This document shows positions 8,794-17,673 of a stretch of DNA of 64,000 bases, one piece after another; position 1 is the stretch's first letter, and each line of letters starts with the position of its first letter. A program made the position numbers and the translations under genes. The notes beneath the pieces are model-generated. The model saw only the letters and a list, made by a program, of their open reading frames with translations. It searched no databases and was not told where the DNA came from. Source of the stretch: Sungkyunkwania multivorans (lineage in GTDB: Bacteria > Bacteroidota > Bacteroidia > Flavobacteriales > Flavobacteriaceae); contig NZ_JBHTJH010000017.1 of the NCBI RefSeq assembly GCF_042675645.1, positions 1,309,336 to 1,373,335 on the forward strand. Direction: 5' to 3'.

Positions 8794-10431
8794 ATGGCAG
8801 AAATCATAAACATGCCGAGACTCAGCGACACCATGGAAGAAGGTGTAGTGGCAAAATGGCTCAAAAAAGTTGGTGATAAGATCGAAGAAGGTGATATTCT
8901 GGCCGAGATCGAGACAGACAAGGCCACGATGGAATTCGAATCCTTTCATGAGGGAACGTTATTACATATCGGCGTTCAAGAGGGCGATGGAGCTCCCGTG
9001 GATACCCTTTTAGCAATCATTGGTAACGAAGGAGAAGATATTTCTGGTTTGCTCAATGGTAGTTCCAATGAAGCGCCGAAAGAAGAAACATCGAACAAAG
9101 AAGAGGCCACTAGCTCAAACGAATCAACACCAGAGGCCGCAAGTGTGCCTGAAGGTGTAGAAGTGGTGAAAATGCCTCGATTGAGTGATACCATGGAAGA
9201 AGGTACCGTGGCAACATGGATCAAAAAGGTGGGTGACGATATTGAGGAAGGAGATATTCTAGCCGAGATCGAGACCGATAAGGCGACCATGGAATTCGAG
9301 TCTTTCTATTCGGGGAAGCTATTACATATCGGCATTGACGAGGGAGGAAGTGCCCCTGTAGATTCAGTGTTGGCGGTGATAGGTCCTGAAGGTACCGATG
9401 TCGATGCGGTCTTAAAGGCATTCGCATCCGAGGGGACTGCTCCAAAAGAAGAAAAGACTACCTCCAAAGAGCAACCAAAAAAAGAAGAAAAGAAAGCAGA
9501 CACTCCAAATGCCAAGAGTACGACTTCGACCAATGGAAGGATATTTGCATCGCCCTTGGCGAAGAAGATAGCAGAAGAGAAAGGAATCGACCTTTCGCAA
9601 GTTTCTGGTACCGGTGAAAACGGACGTATCGTTAAAAGAGATGTGGAAGATTTTACTCCGCAAACTGCAACAACTGCCGCACCATCTGCCGAATCATCAC
9701 AAACACAAGCGCAAGCCGCACCAGTGGCAGCCTTCGTCCCAGTAGGAGAAGAGAGCGTCGAGCAGGTGAAGAATTCGCAGATGCGCAAGGTCATCGCAAA
9801 GCGATTGGGTGAGTCTAAATTCACGGCCCCTCATTACTACCTCACTATCGAAGTAGATATGAGCAATGCAATGGCTTCTAGGAAAATGATCAACGAGCTG
9901 CCAGACACAAAGGTCTCGTTCAATGATATGGTGGTAAAGGCATGCGCTATGGCGCTTAGAAAACATCCACAGGTGAATACTACCTGGAATGACGATGTTA
10001 CAATTTACAATCACCACGTTAGTATCGGTGTGGCTGTAGCGGTAGATGAAGGGCTTGTAGTGCCTGTATTGAAGTTCACCGATCAGATGTCATTGACACA
10101 GATCGGCGCCCAGGTCAAAGACTTGGCTGGTAAGGCCAGAAACAAAAAGATCACGCCTGCCGAAATGGAAGGAAGTACCTTTACGGTATCTAATTTGGGA
10201 ATGTTCGGCATTCAAGAATTCACCTCGATCATCAATCAACCCAACTCTGCAATCCTATCCGTTGGTGCCATTATAGAAAAACCAGTGGTAAAGGATGGGC
10301 AGATCGTGGTAGGAAATACCATGAAGGTAACCTTGGCATGTGACCACCGTACGGTCGATGGTGCCACAGGAGCTCAGTTTTTACAGACATTAAGGTCATA
10401 TTTGGAGAATCCAGTGACGATGCTGGCCTAG
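8794..10431 (+). CDS. pdhC: Pyruvate dehydrogenase E2 (dihydrolipoyl acetyltransferase)
   Basis: E2 is the core of the pyruvate dehydrogenase complex and makes acetyl-CoA. The 545-residue protein has two lipoyl domains with ETDKATMEF (lipoyl lysines Lys43 and Lys163). Each domain is followed by a linker rich in Glu, Lys, Ser and Ala. The peripheral subunit-binding domain lies near residues 248-288 (ASPLAKKIAEEKGIDL, then GENGRIVKRDV). The C-terminal catalytic domain ends with DHRTVDGATGA (catalytic His518). The two lipoyl domains are very alike even in DNA, which points to a fairly recent internal duplication. A strong terminator follows. Confidence 0.96.
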   Translation: MAEIINMPRLSDTMEEGVVAKWLKKVGDKIEEGDILAEIETDKATMEFESFHEGTLLHIGVQEGDGAPVDTLLAIIGNEGEDISGLLNGSSNEAPKEETSNKEEATSSNESTPEAASVPEGVEVVKMPRLSDTMEEGTVATWIKKVGDDIEEGDILAEIETDKATMEFESFYSGKLLHIGIDEGGSAPVDSVLAVIGPEGTDVDAVLKAFASEGTAPKEEKTTSKEQPKKEEKKADTPNAKSTTSTNGRIFASPLAKKIAEEKGIDLSQVSGTGENGRIVKRDVEDFTPQTATTAAPSAESSQTQAQAAPVAAFVPVGEESVEQVKNSQMRKVIAKRLGESKFTAPHYYLTIEVDMSNAMASRKMINELPDTKVSFNDMVVKACAMALRKHPQVNTTWNDDVTIYNHHVSIGVAVAVDEGLVVPVLKFTDQMSLTQIGAQVKDLAGKARNKKITPAEMEGSTFTVSNLGMFGIQEFTSIINQPNSAILSVGAIIEKPVVKDGQIVVGNTMKVTLACDHRTVDGATGAQFLQTLRSYLENPVTMLA

Positions 10432-10456
10432 TCTTTATGATTTAATTATAATTTCG

Positions 10457-10483
10457 AATCCTGTCTCCGGACAGGATTTTTTT
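10457..10483 (+). terminator. Intrinsic terminator after pdhC
   Basis: A perfect 9-base-pair stem, AATCCTGTC with GACAGGATT, closes a 4-base loop (TCCG) and runs into a tract of seven T. It lies 25 bases after the pdhC stop. Confidence 0.9.
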
Positions 10484-10580
10484 ATCTTAGTAATGTCTCA
10501 ATTTGAGATTCCTTTTTTCTAAAGAGCTTCATACTGTTTAGAGAATAGGTCCTTTTATCTATAGAAGAATAAATATCTAA

Positions 10581-11570
10581 ATGATGCGAAGAAGAATTGT
10601 CAATGTCATGATCATCGGTCTAGTTTTGGCCACAATTGGTTGTGCTGCCGTTGCTGTCAATACTCAAAAGACGAAAAGTTTTCCTGAAATATCAACTGAT
10701 AGAAAAATTTCCAGTGTCGAAGCTATAGAGGCACACATGAAGTTTCTCGCGTCAGACGACCTAAAAGGGCGAAATACGGGTACCGACGGCATCGAGCTTG
10801 CCGCAAATTATATCGAAGATGTATTTAAGAAGAGTAGCGTTGAACCTTATTTTTCGAGTTACAAGGATACGTTATCCAACCATAAGAAGCCAGCATACAA
10901 TATCGTGGGTCATTTAGAAGGAAATGACCCAGTGCTTAAAAACGAGTATATACTAATCGGAGCGCATTATGACCATATCGGCTTTGCAGACTGGGTAGCT
11001 GGCGATGCTATCGCCAATGGTGCCAATGATAATGCCTCCGGAACGACCGCAGTATTAGAGTTGGCGCGCTATTTTGCAAAACAGAGAATCAATGGCCGAA
11101 GTTTACTATTCGCCTTGTTTTCTGCTGAAGAAAAGGGGCTTTTAGGCTCCAAACATTTGGCAAAGCGACTCAAGGAAGAAAATATCGACCTATATGGTGT
11201 CGCTAATTTCGAAATGATCGGGGTGCCGTTCAACGGAAGGGACTATGTCGCCTTTGTTACCGGTTATGATAAAACCAATATGGCCGAAAAGATGAATGAA
11301 TATGCAGGGACCAACCTTATAGGTAAATCAGCGGTTGCGGTAAGTTATGATCTATTCAAGAGATCGGACAATTATCCGTTTTATCGCGAGTTCAAAGTGC
11401 CGAGTCAAACCATTTCAACCTGTGATCTCACCAACTTTGAATATTACCATCATGTAGATGACGAAATAGATAAGATGGACTTTGAACACATGTCCAATGT
11501 CATTCAAAGTATGATACCCGTCTTGGAGAAAATGAGTACGACACCCACAAAAGAAATTAAACTATACTAG
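10581..11570 (+). CDS. M28-family zinc peptidase, lipoprotein
   Basis: This is an aminopeptidase-type M28 metallopeptidase, likely anchored in the envelope. The 329-residue protein has a lipoprotein signal ending at Cys21 (ATIGCAA). The di-zinc site is visible as GAHYDHIGF, NGANDNASGTTA (bridging Asp) and SAEEKGLLGS (catalytic Glu-Glu), with a late His in YYHHVDD. The family removes N-terminal residues from peptides; the substrate here cannot be read. The stop is followed directly by the ATG of the next gene, so it heads a tight three-gene run with the SDR and HAD genes. Confidence 0.9.
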   Translation: MMRRRIVNVMIIGLVLATIGCAAVAVNTQKTKSFPEISTDRKISSVEAIEAHMKFLASDDLKGRNTGTDGIELAANYIEDVFKKSSVEPYFSSYKDTLSNHKKPAYNIVGHLEGNDPVLKNEYILIGAHYDHIGFADWVAGDAIANGANDNASGTTAVLELARYFAKQRINGRSLLFALFSAEEKGLLGSKHLAKRLKEENIDLYGVANFEMIGVPFNGRDYVAFVTGYDKTNMAEKMNEYAGTNLIGKSAVAVSYDLFKRSDNYPFYREFKVPSQTISTCDLTNFEYYHHVDDEIDKMDFEHMSNVIQSMIPVLEKMSTTPTKEIKLY

Positions 11571-12251
11571 ATGAAGAAAGTGATCATAACCGGAGCCAGC
11601 CGTGGAATAGGGTTTGAGCTTTCAAAATTATTTGCCGATGCGGGCCATCAAGTACTCGCACTATCGCGAAATCACCTACCGATCAGCGCACTAAAACACC
11701 CCAATATTACATGTTTTTCCTTTGATCTGGCCAAAGAAGAAAGTCTTCATAAGCTGCAAGATTTTCTTAACGACCAATGGAAGCAGGTGGATATTCTTAT
11801 CAATAATGCGGGTAAGTTGTTGCACAAACCGTTTAAGGCGATCAGCTCTAAGGAGTTCAAAGAAGTTTATCAGGTAAACGTTTTTGGAGTTGCCGATGTC
11901 ACCCGAATCTGCATCCCATTCATGCCAAAAGATGGTCATGTGGTCACCGTAAGCAGTATGGGTGGTGTACAAGGAAGTGTTAAGTTCCCTGGACTTTCTG
12001 CATATTCGTCGAGCAAAGGGGCGGTAATTACACTTACCGAGATCTTGGCCGAAGAATATAAAGAGACGGGTCCCTCGTTCAATGTGTTGGCGCTTGGGGC
12101 AGTGCAGACCGAAATGTTAGAAGAAGCATTTCCTGGCTACCAGGCCCCACTTACCTCGCTTGAAATGGCCGAATATCTCTATGATTTTGCGTTAACTGGA
12201 AACAAATTCTATAACGGAAAACTTTTACAAGTATCTTCTAGTACACCTTAA
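11571..12251 (+). CDS. Short-chain dehydrogenase/reductase
   Basis: A 226-residue Rossmann-fold oxidoreductase of the classical SDR family. The nucleotide-binding motif TGASRGIG is at residues 7-14, NNAG near residue 79, the catalytic Ser in VTVSSMGG, and YSSSKGA carries the catalytic Tyr and Lys. It begins immediately after the M28 peptidase stop and is 2 bases from the following HAD gene, so the three are cotranscribed. The substrate is unknown. The family accepts sugars, steroids, ketones and fatty-acid intermediates, so no specific role is assigned. Confidence 0.9.
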   Translation: MKKVIITGASRGIGFELSKLFADAGHQVLALSRNHLPISALKHPNITCFSFDLAKEESLHKLQDFLNDQWKQVDILINNAGKLLHKPFKAISSKEFKEVYQVNVFGVADVTRICIPFMPKDGHVVTVSSMGGVQGSVKFPGLSAYSSSKGAVITLTEILAEEYKETGPSFNVLALGAVQTEMLEEAFPGYQAPLTSLEMAEYLYDFALTGNKFYNGKLLQVSSSTP

Positions 12252-12253
12252 AG

Positions 12254-12904
12254 ATGAGCGGATATAAATGTGTCATCTTTGATTGCGACGGTGTCTTGGT
12301 CGATAGCGAGAATATTGGCAATCAGGTGTTGGTGGAAATGGCCAACGAGCTTGGCGCCGACATCGATCTAGAATATGCCTTCAAAATGTATGTGGGAAGT
12401 CATTTATATGCCTGCATGCAAGATATAGAGTGTCTTATTGGGAAACCTGTTCCGATGAGTTTTGAAACAGAATTTAGAAAACGTTCCTTTGATGCTTTCG
12501 ATCGATACTTGCTGCCAGTGAACGGCGTTGAGGGGGTTTTGACGTCCATGCGACTTCCTTTTTGTGTGGCCTCAAGTGGGCCACAGAACAAGATTCGATT
12601 AAATCTCAAAAACACAGGGCTTCTCCAATATTTTGATAATAATATCTATAGTTGTTATGATATCAATAAGTGGAAGCCCGAACCAGATATCTTTATACAC
12701 GCAGCCAGAGATATGGGTTTTCAACCCTCGGACTGTTTGGTCATCGAGGATTCTTCCAAGGGAATCGAGGCCGCAATCCGAGGAGGGTTTGATGTATTTG
12801 CTTATGCAGAAAACGGACGTGAGCACCATTTTTCGTATCAGCCGACCGAGACCTTCACTACAATGGCCGAGTTGCTGCCTTTAATAGAATCATATTCGAA
12901 ATAA
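12254..12904 (+). CDS. HAD-superfamily phosphatase (beta-phosphoglucomutase-like)
   Basis: A 216-residue hydrolase with motif I FDCDGVLVDSE, motif II VASSG, and motifs III/IV KWKPEPDIFI and VIEDSSKGIEAA. A helical cap domain sits between motif I and motif II, as in subfamily IA enzymes such as phosphoglycolate phosphatase and beta-phosphoglucomutase. It acts on small phosphorylated metabolites; the exact substrate cannot be told from the sequence. It is the last gene of the M28-SDR-HAD run. Confidence 0.88.
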   Translation: MSGYKCVIFDCDGVLVDSENIGNQVLVEMANELGADIDLEYAFKMYVGSHLYACMQDIECLIGKPVPMSFETEFRKRSFDAFDRYLLPVNGVEGVLTSMRLPFCVASSGPQNKIRLNLKNTGLLQYFDNNIYSCYDINKWKPEPDIFIHAARDMGFQPSDCLVIEDSSKGIEAAIRGGFDVFAYAENGREHHFSYQPTETFTTMAELLPLIESYSK

Positions 12905-12937
12905 TAAGATACAAAACAACAAATCCGCGAATAACAG

Positions 12938-12945
12938 TACCTTTG
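12938..12945 (+). promoter_or_regulatory. -7 box of rlmN, giving a near-leaderless mRNA
   Basis: TACCTTTG matches TAnnTTTG exactly and ends only 7 bases before the rlmN ATG. Transcription from this box would begin at or within a few bases of the start codon. Confidence 0.6.
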
Positions 12946-12952
12946 CATCCAG

Positions 12953-14008
12953 ATGCAAACAAAGAAGAAAGACATACGGGCGCTGACCAAAGAGCAACTA
13001 CGAACCTTCTTCGTGGATCATGGGGACAAAGCTTTTCGTGGAAATCAAGTATACGAATGGTTATGGGGCAAAGGAGCACATTCCTTTGAAGATATGACCA
13101 ATATCTCAAAGGAAACAAGGCACATGCTCCAAGACAATTTTGTCATTAACCACATCAAGGTGGACCAGATGCAGCGAAGTAGCGATGGCACCATTAAAAA
13201 TGCGGTGCGCCTACATGATGATCTGGTCGTTGAGTCTGTTTTGATACCTACAGCAACGCGAACGACCGCCTGCGTCTCCAGTCAAGTGGGTTGCAGCCTG
13301 GACTGTCGTTTCTGTGCAACCGCTCGCTTAAAACGCATGCGTAATCTCAACCCTGATGAGATCTACGATCAGGTAGTGGCGATCGATAATGAAAGTCGTC
13401 TGTATCATGGCCGTCCACTTTCCAACATCGTCTTTATGGGAATGGGAGAACCTTTAATGAACTACAACAATGTGCTTAAGGCAATCGAGAAGATCACTTC
13501 CCCCGAAGGATTGGGAATGTCACCACGTCGTATCGTAGTTTCAACCTCGGGAGTTCCCAAAATGATAAAAAAAATGGCTGATGAGGAAGTGAAATTCAAG
13601 TTGGCTGTTTCACTGCATTCTGCGATCGATGAGGTCCGTACCTCGATTATGCCATTCAATGCGACCTTCCCATTGTCGGACCTACGGGAAGCGCTAGAGT
13701 ATTGGTATGCTAAAACAAAGAACCGCATCACCTACGAATATGTAGTGTGGAAAGGGATCAATGATCAACGAAAAGATGTAGATGCTTTGGTGAAATTCTG
13801 CAAGTTCGCACCTTCAAAAGTGAATCTTATCGAATACAATCCCATCGATGATGGGGAGTTTCAACAGGCCAGCAACAACGCGATCGAAATGTATCGGGAT
13901 GTCCTTGAGCAAAATGGCATTACCGTGACGATCAGACGTTCTCGGGGTAAGGATATCGATGCCGCCTGCGGACAATTAGCCAATAAGAACGATGCAGCGG
14001 TTTCCTAG
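12953..14008 (+). CDS. rlmN: 23S rRNA (adenine-C2) methyltransferase RlmN
   Basis: RlmN is a radical-SAM enzyme that methylates A2503 of 23S rRNA and A37 of some tRNAs. The 351-residue protein has the cluster motif CSLDCRFCAT, preceded by CVSSQVG, and the SAM-binding FMGMGEPLMNY. It also has the conserved C-terminal DIDAACGQLA, whose Cys carries the transient methyl group. The start is chosen from the conserved MQTKKKDIRALTKEQL opening and from the -7 box just upstream. It stands as a single gene. Confidence 0.96.
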   Translation: MQTKKKDIRALTKEQLRTFFVDHGDKAFRGNQVYEWLWGKGAHSFEDMTNISKETRHMLQDNFVINHIKVDQMQRSSDGTIKNAVRLHDDLVVESVLIPTATRTTACVSSQVGCSLDCRFCATARLKRMRNLNPDEIYDQVVAIDNESRLYHGRPLSNIVFMGMGEPLMNYNNVLKAIEKITSPEGLGMSPRRIVVSTSGVPKMIKKMADEEVKFKLAVSLHSAIDEVRTSIMPFNATFPLSDLREALEYWYAKTKNRITYEYVVWKGINDQRKDVDALVKFCKFAPSKVNLIEYNPIDDGEFQQASNNAIEMYRDVLEQNGITVTIRRSRGKDIDAACGQLANKNDAAVS

Positions 14009-14043
14009 TCCATTTTTTGAAGACAGTTTTCATAGGTAAATGT

Positions 14044-14051
14044 TATCTTTG
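14044..14051 (+). promoter_or_regulatory. -7 box of the polyprenyl synthase gene, near-leaderless
   Basis: TATCTTTG matches TAnnTTTG exactly and ends 8 bases before the ATG at 14060, so the transcript should have almost no leader. The nearest upstream TTG is 24 bases away, longer than usual. Confidence 0.6.
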
Positions 14052-14059
14052 GTGCTTCT

Positions 14060-15037
14060 ATGAAGATCGTTGAGCAAATTAAGCAACCCATTGTCGGGGA
14101 GATGGAACTTTTTGAAAAGAAGTTCTATGACTCAATGTCTTCCAAGGTAGCGCTTTTCAATCGAATCACACATTTTATCGTTACTCGCAAAGGGAAACAA
14201 ATGCGACCCATGTTCGTTTTCCTTGTCGCCAAAATGGTCTCTGGTGGAAAGGTAAACGAGCGTACCTATCGCGGAGCTTCCATTATAGAGTTGATACATA
14301 CTGCCAGTCTGGTACACGACGATGTGGTGGACGAGAGTCATCGTCGTCGCGGTTTCTTTTCGATCAATGCCTTATGGAAGAATAAGATCGCCGTCTTGGT
14401 TGGCGATTACTTTTTTGCCAAAGGATTATTGCTATCCGTCGATCATGGGGACTACGATCTTCTTAAGATCATTTCGGTCGCAGTGAGAGAGATGAGCGAA
14501 GGAGAATTGCTACAGATCGAAAAAGCACGAATGCTAGATATTACCGAAGAGGTCTATTACGATATCATTCGGCAAAAGACCGCCACATTGATTGCAGCCT
14601 GCTGTGCGCTTGGGGCATGTTCCGTAGCGCCAGATTCTGATCATGTAGAACGTATGCGTAAGTTTGGCGAGCTCATCGGTATGGCGTTCCAAATTAAAGA
14701 TGACCTTTTTGATTATGGCGAGGAGCGCATAGGAAAGCCTACAGGGATTGATATTAAGGAGCAAAAAATGACCTTACCCCTCATCCATGTACTCAACCAT
14801 TGCGATAAAAAAGAGCGCAGTTGGCTCATCAATTCCATTAAAAATCACAACAAGAATAAAAAACGAGTTAAAGAGGTCATCGCCTTTGTGAAGGACCGCG
14901 GCGGGCTCGAGTATGCCATCGATAGAATGAGATCTTTTCAGGAAGAGGCCATTGCATTGATCGAGGACTATCCCTCTTCAGAATTCAAGGATGCCTTAGA
15001 ACTTATGGTAAATTACGTGATCGATAGAAAGAAATAG
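14060..15037 (+). CDS. Trans-polyprenyl diphosphate synthase
   Basis: This enzyme extends allylic diphosphates with isopentenyl diphosphate to make the side chain of menaquinone. The 325-residue protein has the first Asp-rich motif HDDVVDESHRRRG (residues near 90) and the second KDDLFDYGEERIGK (near 215), which bind magnesium and the diphosphates. GKQMRPMFVFL near residue 45 is the isopentenyl-diphosphate-binding segment. The absence of bulky residues just before the first motif would suit long products, but chain length is inference. It is monocistronic. Confidence 0.92.
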   Translation: MKIVEQIKQPIVGEMELFEKKFYDSMSSKVALFNRITHFIVTRKGKQMRPMFVFLVAKMVSGGKVNERTYRGASIIELIHTASLVHDDVVDESHRRRGFFSINALWKNKIAVLVGDYFFAKGLLLSVDHGDYDLLKIISVAVREMSEGELLQIEKARMLDITEEVYYDIIRQKTATLIAACCALGACSVAPDSDHVERMRKFGELIGMAFQIKDDLFDYGEERIGKPTGIDIKEQKMTLPLIHVLNHCDKKERSWLINSIKNHNKNKKRVKEVIAFVKDRGGLEYAIDRMRSFQEEAIALIEDYPSSEFKDALELMVNYVIDRKK

Positions 15038-15101
15038 TTCTAAAGCGGATAAGTATACAATAACAGATTGTACTTTTTTCATCTTTTTTTCATCCCCAGA
15101 C

Positions 15102-15128
15102 AACCTTTCGCACAATTATTGCGTCTAT
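15102..15128 (+). promoter_or_regulatory. Candidate ECF-type promoter of the sigma gene
   Basis: AACCTTT at 15102-15108 and CGTCTAT at 15122-15128 resemble an ECF-type -35/-10 pair (AAC...CGT class) rather than TAnnTTTG. They lie about 30 bases before an ECF sigma gene, so autoregulation is plausible. The call rests on pattern and position only. Confidence 0.4.
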
Positions 15129-15157
15129 CTAATTGAAGACCGAATGAAACCAGCATC

Positions 15158-15721
15158 GTGAAAGTCATACAACTTTACAAGAACGAAGAAAAATTGATCA
15201 ATAGTGCCGCGCAAAACAAACGTGATGCACAGCACCAATTGTTTCAACAGCATGCGCCAAAGATGCTAAGCGTTTGTAGGCAGTATATCAGCGACTTACA
15301 GGAGGCAGAGGAAGCAATGCTAAATGGTTTTTTAAAAGTTTTTGCCAATCTACGGACCTTCAAGTTTGAAGGTAGTTTTGAAGGTTGGATACGAAGGATC
15401 ATGATACGAGAATCAATTTCTTATCTGCGCTCCAAAAAGCAGCTCGCTTTTTCAGATGAAGAGATCGAGCGTTACGAGGCACCATCGGCATCAAGTATTT
15501 CAGCCTTAGAAGTAGAGGAAATACAGGCGCTGATCGATCAACTGCCAGAGGGATATCGGATCGTGTTTGTCATGTATGCCATTGAGGGATATAAGCACAA
15601 AGAAATCGCATCATTGTTGGAGATTTCTGTAAATACCTCCAAAACTCAATTATTTAAAGCCCGAAAGATGCTTCAACGGGGCATTGGCAAGTTAAAAAAC
15701 GCAAGCTATGGCACCACTTAA
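15158..15721 (+). CDS. ECF-family RNA polymerase sigma factor
   Basis: A 187-residue alternative sigma factor. Region 2 is seen in EAEEAMLNGFLKVFANL and GWIRRIMIRESISYLRS, and region 4 in LPEGYRIVFVMYAIEGYKH followed by KEIASLLEISVNTSKTQL. There are no regions 1 or 3, as usual for ECF factors. The start is GTG. Its end overlaps the next gene by 14 bases, which encodes a one-membrane-segment protein placed where an anti-sigma factor normally lies. Envelope-stress control is a reasonable inference but the signal is unknown. Confidence 0.92.
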   Translation: MKVIQLYKNEEKLINSAAQNKRDAQHQLFQQHAPKMLSVCRQYISDLQEAEEAMLNGFLKVFANLRTFKFEGSFEGWIRRIMIRESISYLRSKKQLAFSDEEIERYEAPSASSISALEVEEIQALIDQLPEGYRIVFVMYAIEGYKHKEIASLLEISVNTSKTQLFKARKMLQRGIGKLKNASYGTT

Positions 15722-16454
15722 ATTTGAAGAAGAGATAAAAGAGAAAATACAGGCTAGGAGCATCGAACCTTCTACCAAGGCTTGGGATACATTGCAAGAT
15801 CGATTGCAGCCCGAATATAAGCGAAGAAGGAGAGTATGGTGGTACTTTGCAGCGGCTAGTGTCGTTGGGCTGGGAATCATTTTGTTCTCTCTAAAAGATG
15901 AGGCTGCTATAGGTGAAGGAAAGGTAGTTGATACGAATACCAAACAAAAGGAATTGCCGATCAACAGCCATAATGATAACGGATCAAAACCTATTTCTGA
16001 AAAGGAAGAAACGGTCGTAGATGTTAAAGAGTCTTCAGAAACTATGATAAGTATCGATGAAGCTGGGAACCTTAGAGAGATCAAAGACACCAACCAGGCT
16101 GTTGCGATGACCAAAAAAGATAAAGGGATAAAGTTAAAAGACAATATTCTTATTGAAGAGAAGATCGTTTCAATAACAGAGGAGGAATCCATAGCAGACC
16201 TCGTTGAAAAGGCAAAGCTACTTCAACAGCAAAATAATCAGGTTACAGATGCAGAGATCGATTCTCTACTGGAAGAGGCAGAGAAGGTCTTGGCGATGAG
16301 CAGAATGATAAAAAAAGATGAAGCTATAACGGCAGAATCCCTGCTGCTGGATGTAGAAAATGAGTTGGAGCGATCGTTCAGAGAAAAAGTATTCGAAGCG
16401 CTAAAAGACAATTACATCAAGGTCAAGACGGCCGTCGCCGACCGCAATAATTAA
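15708..16454 (+). CDS. Single-pass membrane protein, possible anti-sigma factor
   Basis: A 248-residue protein with a short cytoplasmic head (about 40 residues containing EIKEKIQARSIEPSTKAWDT). A basic stop (YKRRRR), one membrane helix (VWWYFAAASVVGLGIILFSL) and an acidic, low-complexity periplasmic part of about 185 residues follow. Topology, size and the 14-base overlap with the ECF sigma gene suggest a partner that holds the sigma factor at the membrane. The classical zinc anti-sigma motif HxxxCxxC is absent, so this remains inference from context. Confidence 0.6.
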   Translation: MAPLKFEEEIKEKIQARSIEPSTKAWDTLQDRLQPEYKRRRRVWWYFAAASVVGLGIILFSLKDEAAIGEGKVVDTNTKQKELPINSHNDNGSKPISEKEETVVDVKESSETMISIDEAGNLREIKDTNQAVAMTKKDKGIKLKDNILIEEKIVSITEEESIADLVEKAKLLQQQNNQVTDAEIDSLLEEAEKVLAMSRMIKKDEAITAESLLLDVENELERSFREKVFEALKDNYIKVKTAVADRNN

Positions 16455-16485
16455 ATTCATTCATCAATCAATTAACAATTAGGTT

Positions 16486-16522
16486 CCTTCGGGGGTTGTC
16501 TTTACCGGTCAACCCGCCGAGG
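16486..16522 (+). promoter_or_regulatory. Long imperfect hairpin before the barrel gene
   Basis: The 13-base arm at 16486-16498 pairs with 16510-16522 apart from two mismatches and one G-T pair, around an 11-base loop. No T tract follows, so it is not an ordinary terminator. It sits 17 bases before the next ATG and could affect RNA processing or translation of that gene. Confidence 0.4.
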
Positions 16523-16538
16523 GCTAAAATCGAACATT

Positions 16539-17588
16539 ATGAAAAGTATTACTCGGTATTTGGTCACATTAATTCTAGCATTGCTCACACAATGGCTTTC
16601 CGCGCAGGAAATAACAAGAGAAACAAGTATTGAATCCTTAAAGGAGAAGAAGGAAGTGGTATATTCAGAAGAACGCGAGGCGCTAAAGGCTAAAGTAGAA
16701 GCGATCAATCAACAATTGGATAACAATGAGCTAACCAAAGATGAGGCCGATAAGCGAAAGCGCGAAGCAGCAGAGCTTCATGCTTCAAATATAGAGAATC
16801 GCATAGCGATCATAGATAACAAGATCGCCTTGCTAGAACGAAAGCAGGAGATCAGAGAGGAAGACGATGATGAATATGTCAATATCAGATTTAAGGTCGA
16901 TGATGTTTTTGACTGGAGATCCGATAAAAGGAAAAAACGACGCTATGATCGAAGAACCACTTCGGACCTGGTGGTGGCCATTGGATTCAATAACGCCATA
17001 CAGGAAGGGGTATCCTTTGATGATTCCGATTATAAATTTGCTGGTTCGCGTTTTTTTGAATTGGGTTGGGCGTGGAAGACACGCGTATTCGATAACAGCA
17101 ACTGGCTTCGTATAAAGTATGGATTCTCCTTTCAGTTCAATGGTCTCAAGCCAACACAGAATCGCTACTTCATCGAGCAAGGGGATCAAACCGTATTGGC
17201 GGAATTTCCATTTGAGCTTAGAAAGTCCAAATTTAGAAGAGACAATATTGTGATACCGGTTCATTTTGAGTTTGGTCCCTCGCGAAAGATAGAGCGTGAA
17301 GAATATTTTCGTTATAGTACAAGACGAAGATTCAAGATGGGGATTGGAGGTTATGCAGGGTTCAACATGAGTACGCGTCAAAAGCTTAAATATACACAAG
17401 ATGGAGAACGTGTAAAGGAAAAGATAAAGCGTGATTACAATACCGATGGGCTTATTTATGGTGTAAGCGCTTACGTTGCGATAGGTTCGGTCGGAATTTA
17501 CGGAAAATATGACCTGTCTCCAATTTTTAAGAATGCCGTCAACGAGCAGCGTAATATATCGCTAGGAGTACGTTTCGATATGGATTAG
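16539..17588 (+). CDS. Outer-membrane beta-barrel protein with coiled-coil head
   Basis: A 349-residue secreted protein with a signal peptide ending QWLSAQ. Residues about 25-110 are charged and helical with heptad-like spacing (EREALKAKVEAINQQLDNNE), which suggests a coiled coil. The rest alternates aromatic and polar residues like a barrel of the PorT/OmpW size class (FFELGWAWKTRVF, LRIKYGFSFQFNG, MGIGGYAGFNMS). It ends in ISLGVRFDMD, a typical final strand with an aromatic near the end. It follows the sigma/anti-sigma pair by 84 bases and may be its target or effector. Function unknown. Confidence 0.65.
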   Translation: MKSITRYLVTLILALLTQWLSAQEITRETSIESLKEKKEVVYSEEREALKAKVEAINQQLDNNELTKDEADKRKREAAELHASNIENRIAIIDNKIALLERKQEIREEDDDEYVNIRFKVDDVFDWRSDKRKKRRYDRRTTSDLVVAIGFNNAIQEGVSFDDSDYKFAGSRFFELGWAWKTRVFDNSNWLRIKYGFSFQFNGLKPTQNRYFIEQGDQTVLAEFPFELRKSKFRRDNIVIPVHFEFGPSRKIEREEYFRYSTRRRFKMGIGGYAGFNMSTRQKLKYTQDGERVKEKIKRDYNTDGLIYGVSAYVAIGSVGIYGKYDLSPIFKNAVNEQRNISLGVRFDMD

Positions 17589-17608
17589 CTAAAATTTCCA
17601 CGAAAAGT

Positions 17609-17643
17609 AAAAGGGAGTAGAACTGTGGGTTCACTCCCTTTTT
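17609..17643 (+). terminator. Intrinsic terminator after the barrel gene
   Basis: AAAGGGAGT and ACTCCCTTT, extended by GAAC/GTTC after one bulged base, form a strong stem ending in a T tract, 20 bases after the barrel gene stop. Confidence 0.85.
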
Positions 17644-17673
17644 ATATGATGTAAACATAAAAGTCTATAAAAT

